From a virus, in the IMG/VR virus record IMGVR_UViG_3300049007_000012, positions 1 through 52,348 of that record: a DNA stretch of 52,348 bases, one strand, 5' to 3'. Positions 46,001 to 52,348 of the stretch are shown one piece after another; the first letter of the stretch is position 1; every line of letters begins with the position of its first letter. The notes under the pieces were generated by a model. It worked only from the letters and a program-made list of their open reading frames with translations, was not told the origin of the DNA and searched no databases. The position numbers and the translations under genes were made by a program.

Positions 46001-46203
46001 GTGCGCCCCATGCGCTCCTGCCGTTGTAGCCACTGGATGATCTCCTTGATCGTGGCGTTCTGGCGGGCCTCAAGTTCGTCGCCTTCCGCCCCGGCCGCCG
46101 GGGTGAACTCGATGCGAGCGACCCGCAGGCGCTCGCGGCGAACTCCCGCCCGGCCGCCCTCAGCTGCGTCGGCATCCGGGAGCGTCTGACGCTGGCCGGT
46201 CAC
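45997..46203 (-). CDS. Small protein coupled to the serine recombinase
   Basis: The 68-aa protein has a helical C-terminus (ARQNATIKEIIQWLQRQERM) and a beta/basic start (RRERLRVARIEFTPA). Its stop overlaps the recombinase GTG, so the two are co-translated. It may be a recombination directionality factor or accessory; no family recognised. Confidence 0.55.
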   Translation of the reverse strand: MTGQRQTLPDADAAEGGRAGVRRERLRVARIEFTPAAGAEGDELEARQNATIKEIIQWLQRQERMGRT

Positions 46204-46738
46204 CGATCCGCCCTGACGTCGGGCGCCTGGCGAGCCTTGAGATTCCGCTCAATCTGACACGTAATTATATCAAATAATTGGAAACGTGTCAAAAGACCTC
46301 ACTCCAGATGTAGGACCGTCCTGGCCGATCGCCAAAGCGGTGCGCTGCTGCGCCAGGCTGGGTGCCTTTCATCTGGGTAAGTCCGCTACGACCCCCATTT
46401 GTCACGCTTGGACAGCGGGGTCTTTAAGGTGGAGTGAGCGTCAGTCGCGTGCTGTGGGACTCCCTCGTGTGCGCCTTCACACGCATACGTGTGAAGGCGC
46501 ACACGGGAACGTGTGAACGCCAGACATCCAGGTAGATGGTCTGACGCGGCGTCCCTCAGGGATGTGCCATGTCCGGCGGTTGCACAGTCGTTTCACACCC
46601 ATACCGCGCGACCACGTATGAGTTCTCCTACGCCATCGTCGTCAAGTCGAAACGACGTGTGTCGGTTCGTATGCCGGTATTGGTGCGGCCAGAATCTCAA
46701 CGTGCTTCTCGTCAATCGCGATCCACGAGGAGCAATAG
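46204..46738. promoter_or_regulatory. Intergenic control region with large inverted repeats
   Basis: This 535-bp non-coding stretch is less GC-rich than the rest. It contains TGACACG/CGTGTCA arms (46255-46261 and 46285-46291) around an AT-rich spacer with AATTAT/ATAATT. It also has a 17-bp perfect inverted repeat (46467-46483 and 46488-46504) with a 4-bp spacer and an extra CGTGTGAA at 46510-46517. It separates the recombinase from the conjugation operon, so it may hold operators, oriT or the element's attachment site. A possible 76-aa frame at 46286-46516 looks non-coding. Confidence 0.55.
46467..46504. repeat. 38-bp palindrome
   Basis: Left arm GTGTGCGCCTTCACACG (46467-46483) and right arm CGTGTGAAGGCGCACAC (46488-46504) are perfectly complementary with spacer CATA. 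The inner half TTCACACG/CGTGTGAA is repeated once more at 46510. Confidence 0.85.
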
Positions 46739-47440
46739 ATGGTTCGGGACAATGCACCGTCTCGGTTGGAAGCGGAACTGCGCGTGCAGTCGGGCCGGCG
46801 TGGTCGGCGTGTTCTCGAACAGTGGGGCGATCAGTGCCCGCTGTTGGCAGACGCCGGCCTCGGCTCACCGGGCGAGGTGCCGGCCTGGGTGTGGTCTCTG
46901 GCATCGGCCGACGCCGACGCCGTGCTCCGGGTGCTGGTGGAGCAGGCCCAGGCGGGTGACGCACTGGCGGCCGCTGCCGTGCTGGCGTGCCTGCGGCCGG
47001 GCATGTGTGCGCTCGCCGTCGGTACGCGCCTGCCGGTTGACGAGATCGTGTCGGAGGCCGCGTTCGCCGTGCTGCGGTTCCCCGTGGCGCGCCGGGCGAG
47101 CGTGGCCGGCCAGATCCTCTTGGATGTCCGGCGGGCCGTCCGCCGTCAGCGGGAGCGGCAGCGGGACGTCCTCGACGGCGACACCCGGGTAGCGCTCGAG
47201 GAGACCGAGGCATCGGGTGAACTGGGCGTCGAGCCGTCGACGCCGGAGACGCTGGTTGCGCTGGTGGCCCAGGCGTGGCGGGCCGGGGAGATCGGCGACG
47301 ACGACGCCCGCCTGATCCTGGAGACCCGGGTCGCAGGTGATGCCATGACGGCTGCCGCGGCCCGCCGGTCCGTGAGCCGCACGGCGGCGTACCAGCGCCG
47401 CCAACGTGCCGAGGTCCGGCTCGCCCGGTGGCTGCGGTGA
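46739..47440 (+). CDS. Sigma-region-4-like regulator of a conjugative element
   Basis: The 233-aa protein has a C-terminal helix-turn-helix like sigma-70 region 4 (DDARLILETRVAGDAMTAAA then ARRSVSRTAAYQRRQRAEVR) and a helical N-terminal part. Related proteins open conjugation operons of actinobacterial ICEs. AGGAG is well spaced before the ATG. It faces away from the recombinase across the palindrome-rich gap and could bind there. Confidence 0.6.
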   Translation: MVRDNAPSRLEAELRVQSGRRGRRVLEQWGDQCPLLADAGLGSPGEVPAWVWSLASADADAVLRVLVEQAQAGDALAAAAVLACLRPGMCALAVGTRLPVDEIVSEAAFAVLRFPVARRASVAGQILLDVRRAVRRQRERQRDVLDGDTRVALEETEASGELGVEPSTPETLVALVAQAWRAGEIGDDDARLILETRVAGDAMTAAAARRSVSRTAAYQRRQRAEVRLARWLR

Positions 47441-47447
47441 TTGCCGC

Positions 47448-47597
47448 GTGGCTGGTCACGGGGCCTGTTGCGCGTGCGGCGTCGAATCCTGTGAGCCGAT
47501 CGGCCTTTACCCGGGTGCAGGGGTCGGGCCGACGCCCGGCCCGCACGACGGCACCGGCCAGGTCCGCTGGCCGACGCGTTCGGAGGACTTGCCGTGA
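47448..47597 (+). CDS. Small Cys-rich protein (49 aa)
   Basis: A GTG-started frame gives a 49-aa product with four Cys near the start (ACCACGVESCEP) and a Gly/Pro-rich rest. Its TGA overlaps the next gene's GTG, the usual coupling here. No family recognised; moderate confidence that it is coding. Confidence 0.45.
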   Translation: MAGHGACCACGVESCEPIGLYPGAGVGPTPGPHDGTGQVRWPTRSEDLP

Positions 47598-48490
47598 GAC
47601 GACCTGATCGTGTTGGGCGAGCCGTCGCCGGTCGGCTAGCAAGCCGGCGGGCTCGGCTGAAGCTGCCGGACGAGACGCGAGTACGGATCGCAGCGACGAC
47701 GTTGTGGCTGCTGGTCGGACTCGCGGCGCTGGGTGGTCTTGTTGGGCTGGTCCGGCCGGCACCGGCGGCACCCCGCCAGGCGGCGCAGACCGAGGCGCCG
47801 TACTCGATCGTCAGCGACGCTTGGGCGGCCGCCGGGTTCGGATCACGGACGGTGGCCGCCTATCTCGGCACCGACGACCGCGGCGAGGGCGGCGGGGACT
47901 TCGCTGGCTTCCTCGGGGATGGCTCCGCTCCGCCGGGTCGTCTTGCCGACGGGGTGCCACAGGTCGCCGTGGTCGCAGTCGAGCGGGCCGGCGAGCACTA
48001 CTGGGCGGTCACCACGGCCGCTCGGGGCGCCGGCGGCGAGGAGTTCTGGCAGGTGGGCGTCGCCAACCGCCGGGGCCGCCTCGTCGCCACCGGCCTGCCG
48101 ACGCCTATCGGGGCACCGCCGGTGGCAGACCGACCCGAGCTGGCGGTGGCTCCGTCGGAGACGCCGCCGGCAGACGACCCGGTGGTCGAGACCGTCAGGG
48201 GCTGGGTCGAGGCGTACGCCTGCGGACAAGGCGACGTGTCGCCGTGGCTGGCCCCGGGCGTGCACATGAGTGGTGTGACGCCACCCCTGTGCTCGGGCGT
48301 TCGTCTGGACCGATGGGGCACGCAGTCCCACGGCGAGCACCGGTTGGTGGTGGTGACCGAGGCGACCCTCGACCGGGCCGCGCCGGAGCGGCGAGTCGCT
48401 TTCGCACTGTCGCTGGCCCGGCGGGATGGCCGCTGGGAGGTCGCCGAGCTGCTACCCGCCCTGCCGCTGAGCGAGGAGGTGGAGGGGTGA
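47594..48490 (+). CDS. Conjugal transfer protein, TcpC/VirB8-like
   Basis: The 298-aa protein has a cytoplasmic basic N-terminus, one transmembrane helix (about 33-53; AATTLWLLVGLAALGGLVGL) and an outer region with two NTF2-like parts (AVVAVERAGEHYWAVTTAAR; VETVRGWVEAYACGQGDVSP ... VAFALSLARRDGRWEVAELL). This is the TcpC layout of Gram-positive conjugation channels. GTG start, first structural gene of the transfer operon. Confidence 0.75.
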   Translation: MRRPDRVGRAVAGRLASRRARLKLPDETRVRIAATTLWLLVGLAALGGLVGLVRPAPAAPRQAAQTEAPYSIVSDAWAAAGFGSRTVAAYLGTDDRGEGGGDFAGFLGDGSAPPGRLADGVPQVAVVAVERAGEHYWAVTTAARGAGGEEFWQVGVANRRGRLVATGLPTPIGAPPVADRPELAVAPSETPPADDPVVETVRGWVEAYACGQGDVSPWLAPGVHMSGVTPPLCSGVRLDRWGTQSHGEHRLVVVTEATLDRAAPERRVAFALSLARRDGRWEVAELLPALPLSEEVEG

Positions 48491-48777
48491 TCGACTGGAC
48501 CAACGACAAGATCAGCGAGCTGATCGCCCTGGTGCGGGGAGCGGCCGTGCTCGGCGCCGTGGCGATGGTGGTCTACGCCTACCTCAAGACCCGCACCCTG
48601 ATCGCCGTGCTGGTGGCCGCGCTCACGGCCGGGATCTTCTTGTGGGCGATCAACAACACCGATTGGTGGGAGCGACGCGTGGGCGAGGAGTCCGGGGCTC
48701 CCGCGCCGGTTGTCCGCCTCGCTCGGCTCGAGCACCCGTCGGTGGTGCTGATCGACGCGACGAGGGCGACCGCATGA
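48487..48777 (+). CDS. Two-TM conjugation-operon membrane protein
   Basis: The 96-aa protein has two transmembrane helices (GAAVLGAVAMVVYAYL and LIAVLVAALTAGIFLWAI) and a polar C-terminal tail. Position between TcpC-like and TcpE-like genes suggests a small channel component such as a pilin-like or TcpD-like protein. Coupled by GTGA and ATGA. Confidence 0.6.
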   Translation: MIDWTNDKISELIALVRGAAVLGAVAMVVYAYLKTRTLIAVLVAALTAGIFLWAINNTDWWERRVGEESGAPAPVVRLARLEHPSVVLIDATRATA

Positions 48778-49271
48778 GCGGCCCCCAGGAGTGGGGCGTG
48801 GACCGGCCCGAGCCGTTGCTGTGCCGCTTCTACACGCACGGGCGGCGTCATCCCATCGTCATCGGGAACATCCAGGGCCTGCGCATCCCGCCGGTCACGC
48901 CGGCCCAGCTGGGGATCGGTGTCGGGACGCTGGTGCTGCTCGCCATGACCCGGGCGCTGTGGGCGCACTTCGGCGCGGCAGCCAACGGCTTCGTCCTGGT
49001 CGCGTTGCCGGTCGGCCTGGCGTGGGCCGCTCGTGCCGTGCGGATGGAGGGCCGAGCTCCCTGGCGGGCCGGGCTGGGCTGGCTGCAACTGGTCGCCGGC
49101 CCCCGCGAGGGCGTCTGTCTGGGGCGCCGAGACCGACCGATGCGCCCAGCCCGCTACCGAGGCCCGGCGTGGATCGTGGGGCTCGACGGCGACCGGCCAA
49201 CCACACGGCGGATGGCACCGACCACCATCCGGACGCGCCCTGGTACGACCCAGAGATCGGCAGCGCCATGA
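48774..49271 (+). CDS. TcpE-family conjugal transfer membrane protein
   Basis: The 165-aa protein has a polar start (CRFYTHGRRHPIVIGNIQGL), two adjacent transmembrane helices (LGIGVGTLVLLAMTRALW and FVLVALPVGLAWAARAV) and a basic tail. This order fits TcpE-like inner-membrane proteins next to VirB4-type ATPases. ATGA overlap with the gene before and after. Confidence 0.65.
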   Translation: MSGPQEWGVDRPEPLLCRFYTHGRRHPIVIGNIQGLRIPPVTPAQLGIGVGTLVLLAMTRALWAHFGAAANGFVLVALPVGLAWAARAVRMEGRAPWRAGLGWLQLVAGPREGVCLGRRDRPMRPARYRGPAWIVGLDGDRPTTRRMAPTTIRTRPGTTQRSAAP

Positions 49272-49570
49272 CACCGGCGCTGATCGACTGCACCGTTCGG
49301 TTCCGCGGCCCGGGCGACTACCGCTACAGCGCAACCTTCCGGATCGCCGGCCAGGACGTGCGGGTGCGCGCGTGCCGTGACGACGACCGCGGCACCGCGT
49401 TCGCCGTTGCCGAGTCGCTCGACGACGCGTTGCGGTGGCGGCAACTACTGCAGGCCGATCCCCCGGCGAGGCCACGCCAGCTGAGCGTCGTCGGCGAGCT
49501 CGAGCACTTCGCCCGGGAGCTGGCCGCCTGCGCTCACGCCGTCCCGCCTGGCGTCGAGGCAGCACGATGA
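49268..49570 (+). CDS. Hypothetical conjugation-operon protein (100 aa)
   Basis: The 100-aa soluble protein has a beta-rich first half (IDCTVRFRGPGDYRYSATFR) and a helical second half (AVAESLDDALRWRQLLQADP). Coupled by 4-bp overlaps to the TcpE-like gene and the ATPase. No family recognised. Confidence 0.6.
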   Translation: MTPALIDCTVRFRGPGDYRYSATFRIAGQDVRVRACRDDDRGTAFAVAESLDDALRWRQLLQADPPARPRQLSVVGELEHFARELAACAHAVPPGVEAAR

Positions 49571-52149
49571 GGCCGCCCGCCGTAGCGGTGGTCGGCAACC
49601 TGGTCTGGTCACGGACCGGGCGGGTGTGGACGATCTGGCGTGTCCCCACCAGCCCGTACCGGTGGCTGTCGGACCGCCAGAAGCACGCCGAGCACAGCCG
49701 GGTCCGAGCCCTGCTCGCCGCGCTGCCGCCCGAGTCATCGATCCTGTCGGTGTCGGCGCGGGTCGACCCGGGCGAGGTGGCGGAAGCGATGATGGCCGGC
49801 GTCGACCTGGACGCGCAGCCAGGGTGGGTCGACGTCGTGGACGCCGTGCTCGACGGCTTGGAAACGGTCGAGCTGTACCGGCGGCGCCACTACCTCTGTG
49901 TGCAGCTCCCCGAGCGTCGGGACGGCGGCCGGCTGCGGCGGCGGTGGCGAGCAGCCGCCGGGCCGGTGTTGTCCGGCTTCGCTCTGTCCGCACCACCGAT
50001 CCCGCTCGCCGAGGTGCGTGCCGCCCTCCGTCACGCGGACGACCTCCGGTCCCAGCTGCGCACGGTCCGCTTGGAGACTCCGGAACCAGGCGAGGTCGGG
50101 TGGTTGTACGCCCGCGCTGCCCGCCGTGGCCTGGCCGCGGAGCCGCCGTTGAGCGGTTGGCCCGAGCCGCGGCTGCGGTGGCTGCCCCGAAACGGTCGGG
50201 AGCCGGCAGTCGCCGCTCCGTCGCTCGCGCCGCTGATCGAGTCGAACATCCGCAACGGTGGCTCCGCCGGCGACGACGATCGGCCTTGGCATCGCCGCTA
50301 CCTGCGGGTCGAGACCGACGACGGTGTCTCCTACCAGTGCTTCGCCGCGGTCGCCGACGCTCCCGAGCAGTTCGGGTTCCCCGGCGGGTTGTCCGAATGG
50401 CTGCTCGTCGCCGACCAGCTCCCGTTCCCGGTCGACTGGTGCGCCCGCATCCGGGCCGTGCCCAACCAGGCCGCCGCTCGCTCCGCGACGCGCCAGCAAC
50501 GCGAGCTGGCCGGCCAGGTCGCCGAGTACGACGCCGAGCCGGCCGGACCGCCGCCCTCGCTCGCCGCGGCCATGGACGCCGTCGACGACGAACGCGCCCA
50601 GCTGGCGGCCAACCCGAGCGAGCCCGAACTGCACGTGGCGATGGTCTACGCCGTCTGGGCCGACTCCCTCCCGGAGCTGGAGCGCCGGGCCGGCTGGCTC
50701 ACAACGCTCTACCGAGGGTCCGAGTACCACCTCGCCCGACCAACCGGCGGCCAGCTCGACCTCTTCGAGGCCATGCTCCCCGGGGCCGGGACCCCACGGG
50801 TGTGCGACGACTACCGCCAGTACCTGCTTCCCCGCGACCTGGCCGCCGGCATGCCATTCGCGGGTGTCGCCCTCGGTGACACCGAAGGAATGCTGCTCGG
50901 GGCCAGCCGCGACGCGGGCTGCGCCGTCCCCGCGCTCCTCGACCCGGCGGCCGGTCCCCGCCACGACCGCGACGGCTCCGTCGCCGCTTTCGGAACCCTG
51001 GGGTCGGGCAAGAGCTACCTCGCCAAGCGCCTCGCCGCGACCGTGCTCCTGCGCGGCGGCCAGGTGCTCCTCCTCGACCGCACCCAGGCCGGGGAGTACG
51101 TCCGCTTCGCGCACGCCATGGCGAACCTCGGTGTGCGCACACAGGTCCTCGCCATCGACGAGAACGCGAACCTGCTGCTCGACCCGCTGCGCGTCTTCTC
51201 CGGTCCGACCGCGACGCAGACCGCAGCTGGCTACCTCGGCACGGTCTGCGGGACCGATCCCACCAGCCTCGAAGCGGCGACACTCACCCGGGCCGTCCAA
51301 CGCGTGCACGACGACGGCGGACGCCTCGCCGACGTGCTCGGTGTCCTCGACGGTCTCGCCGACGAGGGCACCGAGTACCGCCACGCCCGCGAACTGTCCC
51401 TGCGGTTGGCCTCGATCGCCCAGAACCGTTTCGGCGCCCCGGTGTGGGGCGACACCGGCGACAGCATCAGCACCGACGCCGACTGCACGGTCATCCACCT
51501 CCCGCACCTCGCGATCCCGAGCCGCGACGTCCTGCTGTCGGAGCACCTATCGCGCAAGCTGCTCGCCGAACAGGTGTGCTCGCTCGGGCTTCTGTACCTC
51601 ACCGTCGCGTTGGCGCAGCAGGTCGCCTACGCCCACCCCGGCCGGTTCGCCGCCCTCGGCCTCGACGAGGCATGGGCACTCACCTACACACTGCCCGGAC
51701 AACAACTGCTGCTCGACGTGCTGCGTGACGGCCGCAAGCACAACGCGGCGGCATGGGTGTTCTCGCAGCACCCCAACGACCTCCCCGGCGAAGCCCGTGA
51801 CCTGGTGTCGACCCGGTTCGTGTTCGGACTGACCGGCACGGCCGCCGCCGACGGGCTGCGCTGGCTCGGCGTCGAACCGTCCCGACCCAACCTCGACCTG
51901 CTCGAAGCCTGGGCCGCACGTCGCGGCGCCGACACCGTCGCGGGCGACGGCATCGAGCCGCCCGAGTGCCTCATGCGCGACGCCGCAGGGCGCATCGGCC
52001 GCGTGCAGATCGCGCCCGCCGAGACCCACGCGTTGCATCTCGGTTTCGAGTCCAACCCGGTTCGCCTCGCCGCGGCCGACGACCAGACGCCGCCGGGGGC
52101 CGCCTCGACCGACGGGCCCGCCGCCCTCGCTGAGGGAGCGCCGACGTGA
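49567..52149 (+). CDS. VirB4/TraC-class conjugation ATPase
   Basis: The 860-aa protein energises the transfer channel. A long N-terminal region (residues 1-460) contains QKHAEHSRVRALLAALPPES. The C-terminal ATPase has Walker A GTLGSGKS (residues 476-483), LLLDRTQAGEY, LAIDENANLLLDPL, and the Walker B ALGLDEAWAL followed by WVFSQHPNDLP. The pattern is that of VirB4/TcpF-like proteins in actinobacterial ICEs. ATG overlaps the previous stop. Confidence 0.9.
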   Translation: MRPPAVAVVGNLVWSRTGRVWTIWRVPTSPYRWLSDRQKHAEHSRVRALLAALPPESSILSVSARVDPGEVAEAMMAGVDLDAQPGWVDVVDAVLDGLETVELYRRRHYLCVQLPERRDGGRLRRRWRAAAGPVLSGFALSAPPIPLAEVRAALRHADDLRSQLRTVRLETPEPGEVGWLYARAARRGLAAEPPLSGWPEPRLRWLPRNGREPAVAAPSLAPLIESNIRNGGSAGDDDRPWHRRYLRVETDDGVSYQCFAAVADAPEQFGFPGGLSEWLLVADQLPFPVDWCARIRAVPNQAAARSATRQQRELAGQVAEYDAEPAGPPPSLAAAMDAVDDERAQLAANPSEPELHVAMVYAVWADSLPELERRAGWLTTLYRGSEYHLARPTGGQLDLFEAMLPGAGTPRVCDDYRQYLLPRDLAAGMPFAGVALGDTEGMLLGASRDAGCAVPALLDPAAGPRHDRDGSVAAFGTLGSGKSYLAKRLAATVLLRGGQVLLLDRTQAGEYVRFAHAMANLGVRTQVLAIDENANLLLDPLRVFSGPTATQTAAGYLGTVCGTDPTSLEAATLTRAVQRVHDDGGRLADVLGVLDGLADEGTEYRHARELSLRLASIAQNRFGAPVWGDTGDSISTDADCTVIHLPHLAIPSRDVLLSEHLSRKLLAEQVCSLGLLYLTVALAQQVAYAHPGRFAALGLDEAWALTYTLPGQQLLLDVLRDGRKHNAAAWVFSQHPNDLPGEARDLVSTRFVFGLTGTAAADGLRWLGVEPSRPNLDLLEAWAARRGADTVAGDGIEPPECLMRDAAGRIGRVQIAPAETHALHLGFESNPVRLAAADDQTPPGAASTDGPAALAEGAPT

Positions 52150-52348
52150 TGCGTGCGGCCGCTCGAACGGCCGGCGAGCGTCGTGTCCGCTGGTGGCTGG
52201 CCGCCGCGTGTGTCGCCGCCCTCGTCTTCCGGGCCGATGCGGCCGCAGCCCAGGAACCGCCACGCTCTGCCACCGAGCCGCCCGGCGGCTACCAGGTACC
52301 CGCCGGCTGCCCGGGCGGCCCGGCAGGCCCGCCCGCTCCGGGCACACA
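52149..52348 (+). CDS. Exported conjugation protein, N-terminal fragment
   Basis: Open to the window edge. The visible part has a basic start, a signal-peptide-like hydrophobic helix (WWLAAACVAALVF), an Ala-rich cleavage region (ADAAAAQEPP) and a Pro/Gly-rich continuation. It follows the VirB4-like ATPase, where ICEs encode the large membrane channel or a cell-wall hydrolase. GTG at 52146 is an alternative start. Function cannot be set from the fragment. Confidence 0.55.
   Translation, partial: MRAAARTAGERRVRWWLAAACVAALVFRADAAAAQEPPRSATEPPGGYQVPAGCPGGPAGPPAPGT

Noticed and set aside
46286-46516. Open frame of 76 codons in the recombinase-conjugation gap
   Set aside because: It starts within the AT-rich repeat and runs through the large palindrome. 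Codon use is unlike neighbours and there is no ribosome site.

Overview
The window is very GC-rich DNA with many GTG starts, 4-bp stop/start overlaps and TANNNT-type -10 boxes. This suggests a high-GC actinobacterium. The flavour of the integrase and small phage genes makes Acidimicrobiia my best guess (inference). It holds three blocks: a short host segment (1-1548), a complete prophage inserted in a tRNA-Glu gene (about 1581-44181), and the start of a second mobile element with a large serine recombinase and a conjugation operon (about 44182 to the right edge).

Host segment: uracil-DNA glycosylase (ung), a convergent acetoacetate decarboxylase-family gene, and tRNA-Glu(CUC). The prophage ends are defined by a 44-bp perfect repeat, the 3' half of the tRNA at 1581-1624 and a copy at 44138-44181. 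The tRNA stays complete.

Prophage, left to right: (a) tyrosine integrase with an unusual Cys/His-rich insert, a membrane protein, a ribbon-helix-helix-like protein and a divergent pair of XRE-like repressors facing a symmetric operator, followed by an Xis-like protein; (b) a tightly coupled early operon (5.0-17.9 kb) with a Gam-like protein, a Sak4-like AAA ATPase, a VRR-NUC nuclease, a TGT/DpdA-like protein, a C5-cytosine methyltransferase, an N4/N6 methyltransferase, a sliding-clamp-like protein, an ASCH protein, a replication initiator and many small Zn-ribbon proteins; (c) packaging and head genes (small and large terminase, tRNA-Met(CAU), portal, minor capsid, scaffold, major capsid); (d) neck and siphovirus tail genes (tail tube with FnIII, two chaperone-like genes, 846-aa tape measure, 947-aa tail protein); (e) lysis genes (GH25 endolysin, XhlA-like, a membrane-anchored collagen-like protein, holin-like); (f) fibre genes, one with a 20-residue repeat array; (g) a small minus-strand cluster and an XRE-TPR regulator beside the right attachment site.

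Most unusual features: two tandem RNA-like units with covarying hairpins directly upstream of the major capsid gene; a recurrent CCTACCCG motif at starts of late modules; three CCCH-like knuckles in the integrase; and orphan DNA-modification genes without a visible restriction partner.

The right block begins with a large serine recombinase whose stop codon lies inside the tRNA-derived repeat. A less GC-rich intergenic region with two striking inverted repeats follows, then a co-directional operon encoding a sigma-region-4-like protein, a TcpC/VirB8-like protein, a TcpE-like protein and a VirB4-class ATPase. This looks like the edge of an integrative conjugative element. No relaxase is visible before the window ends.
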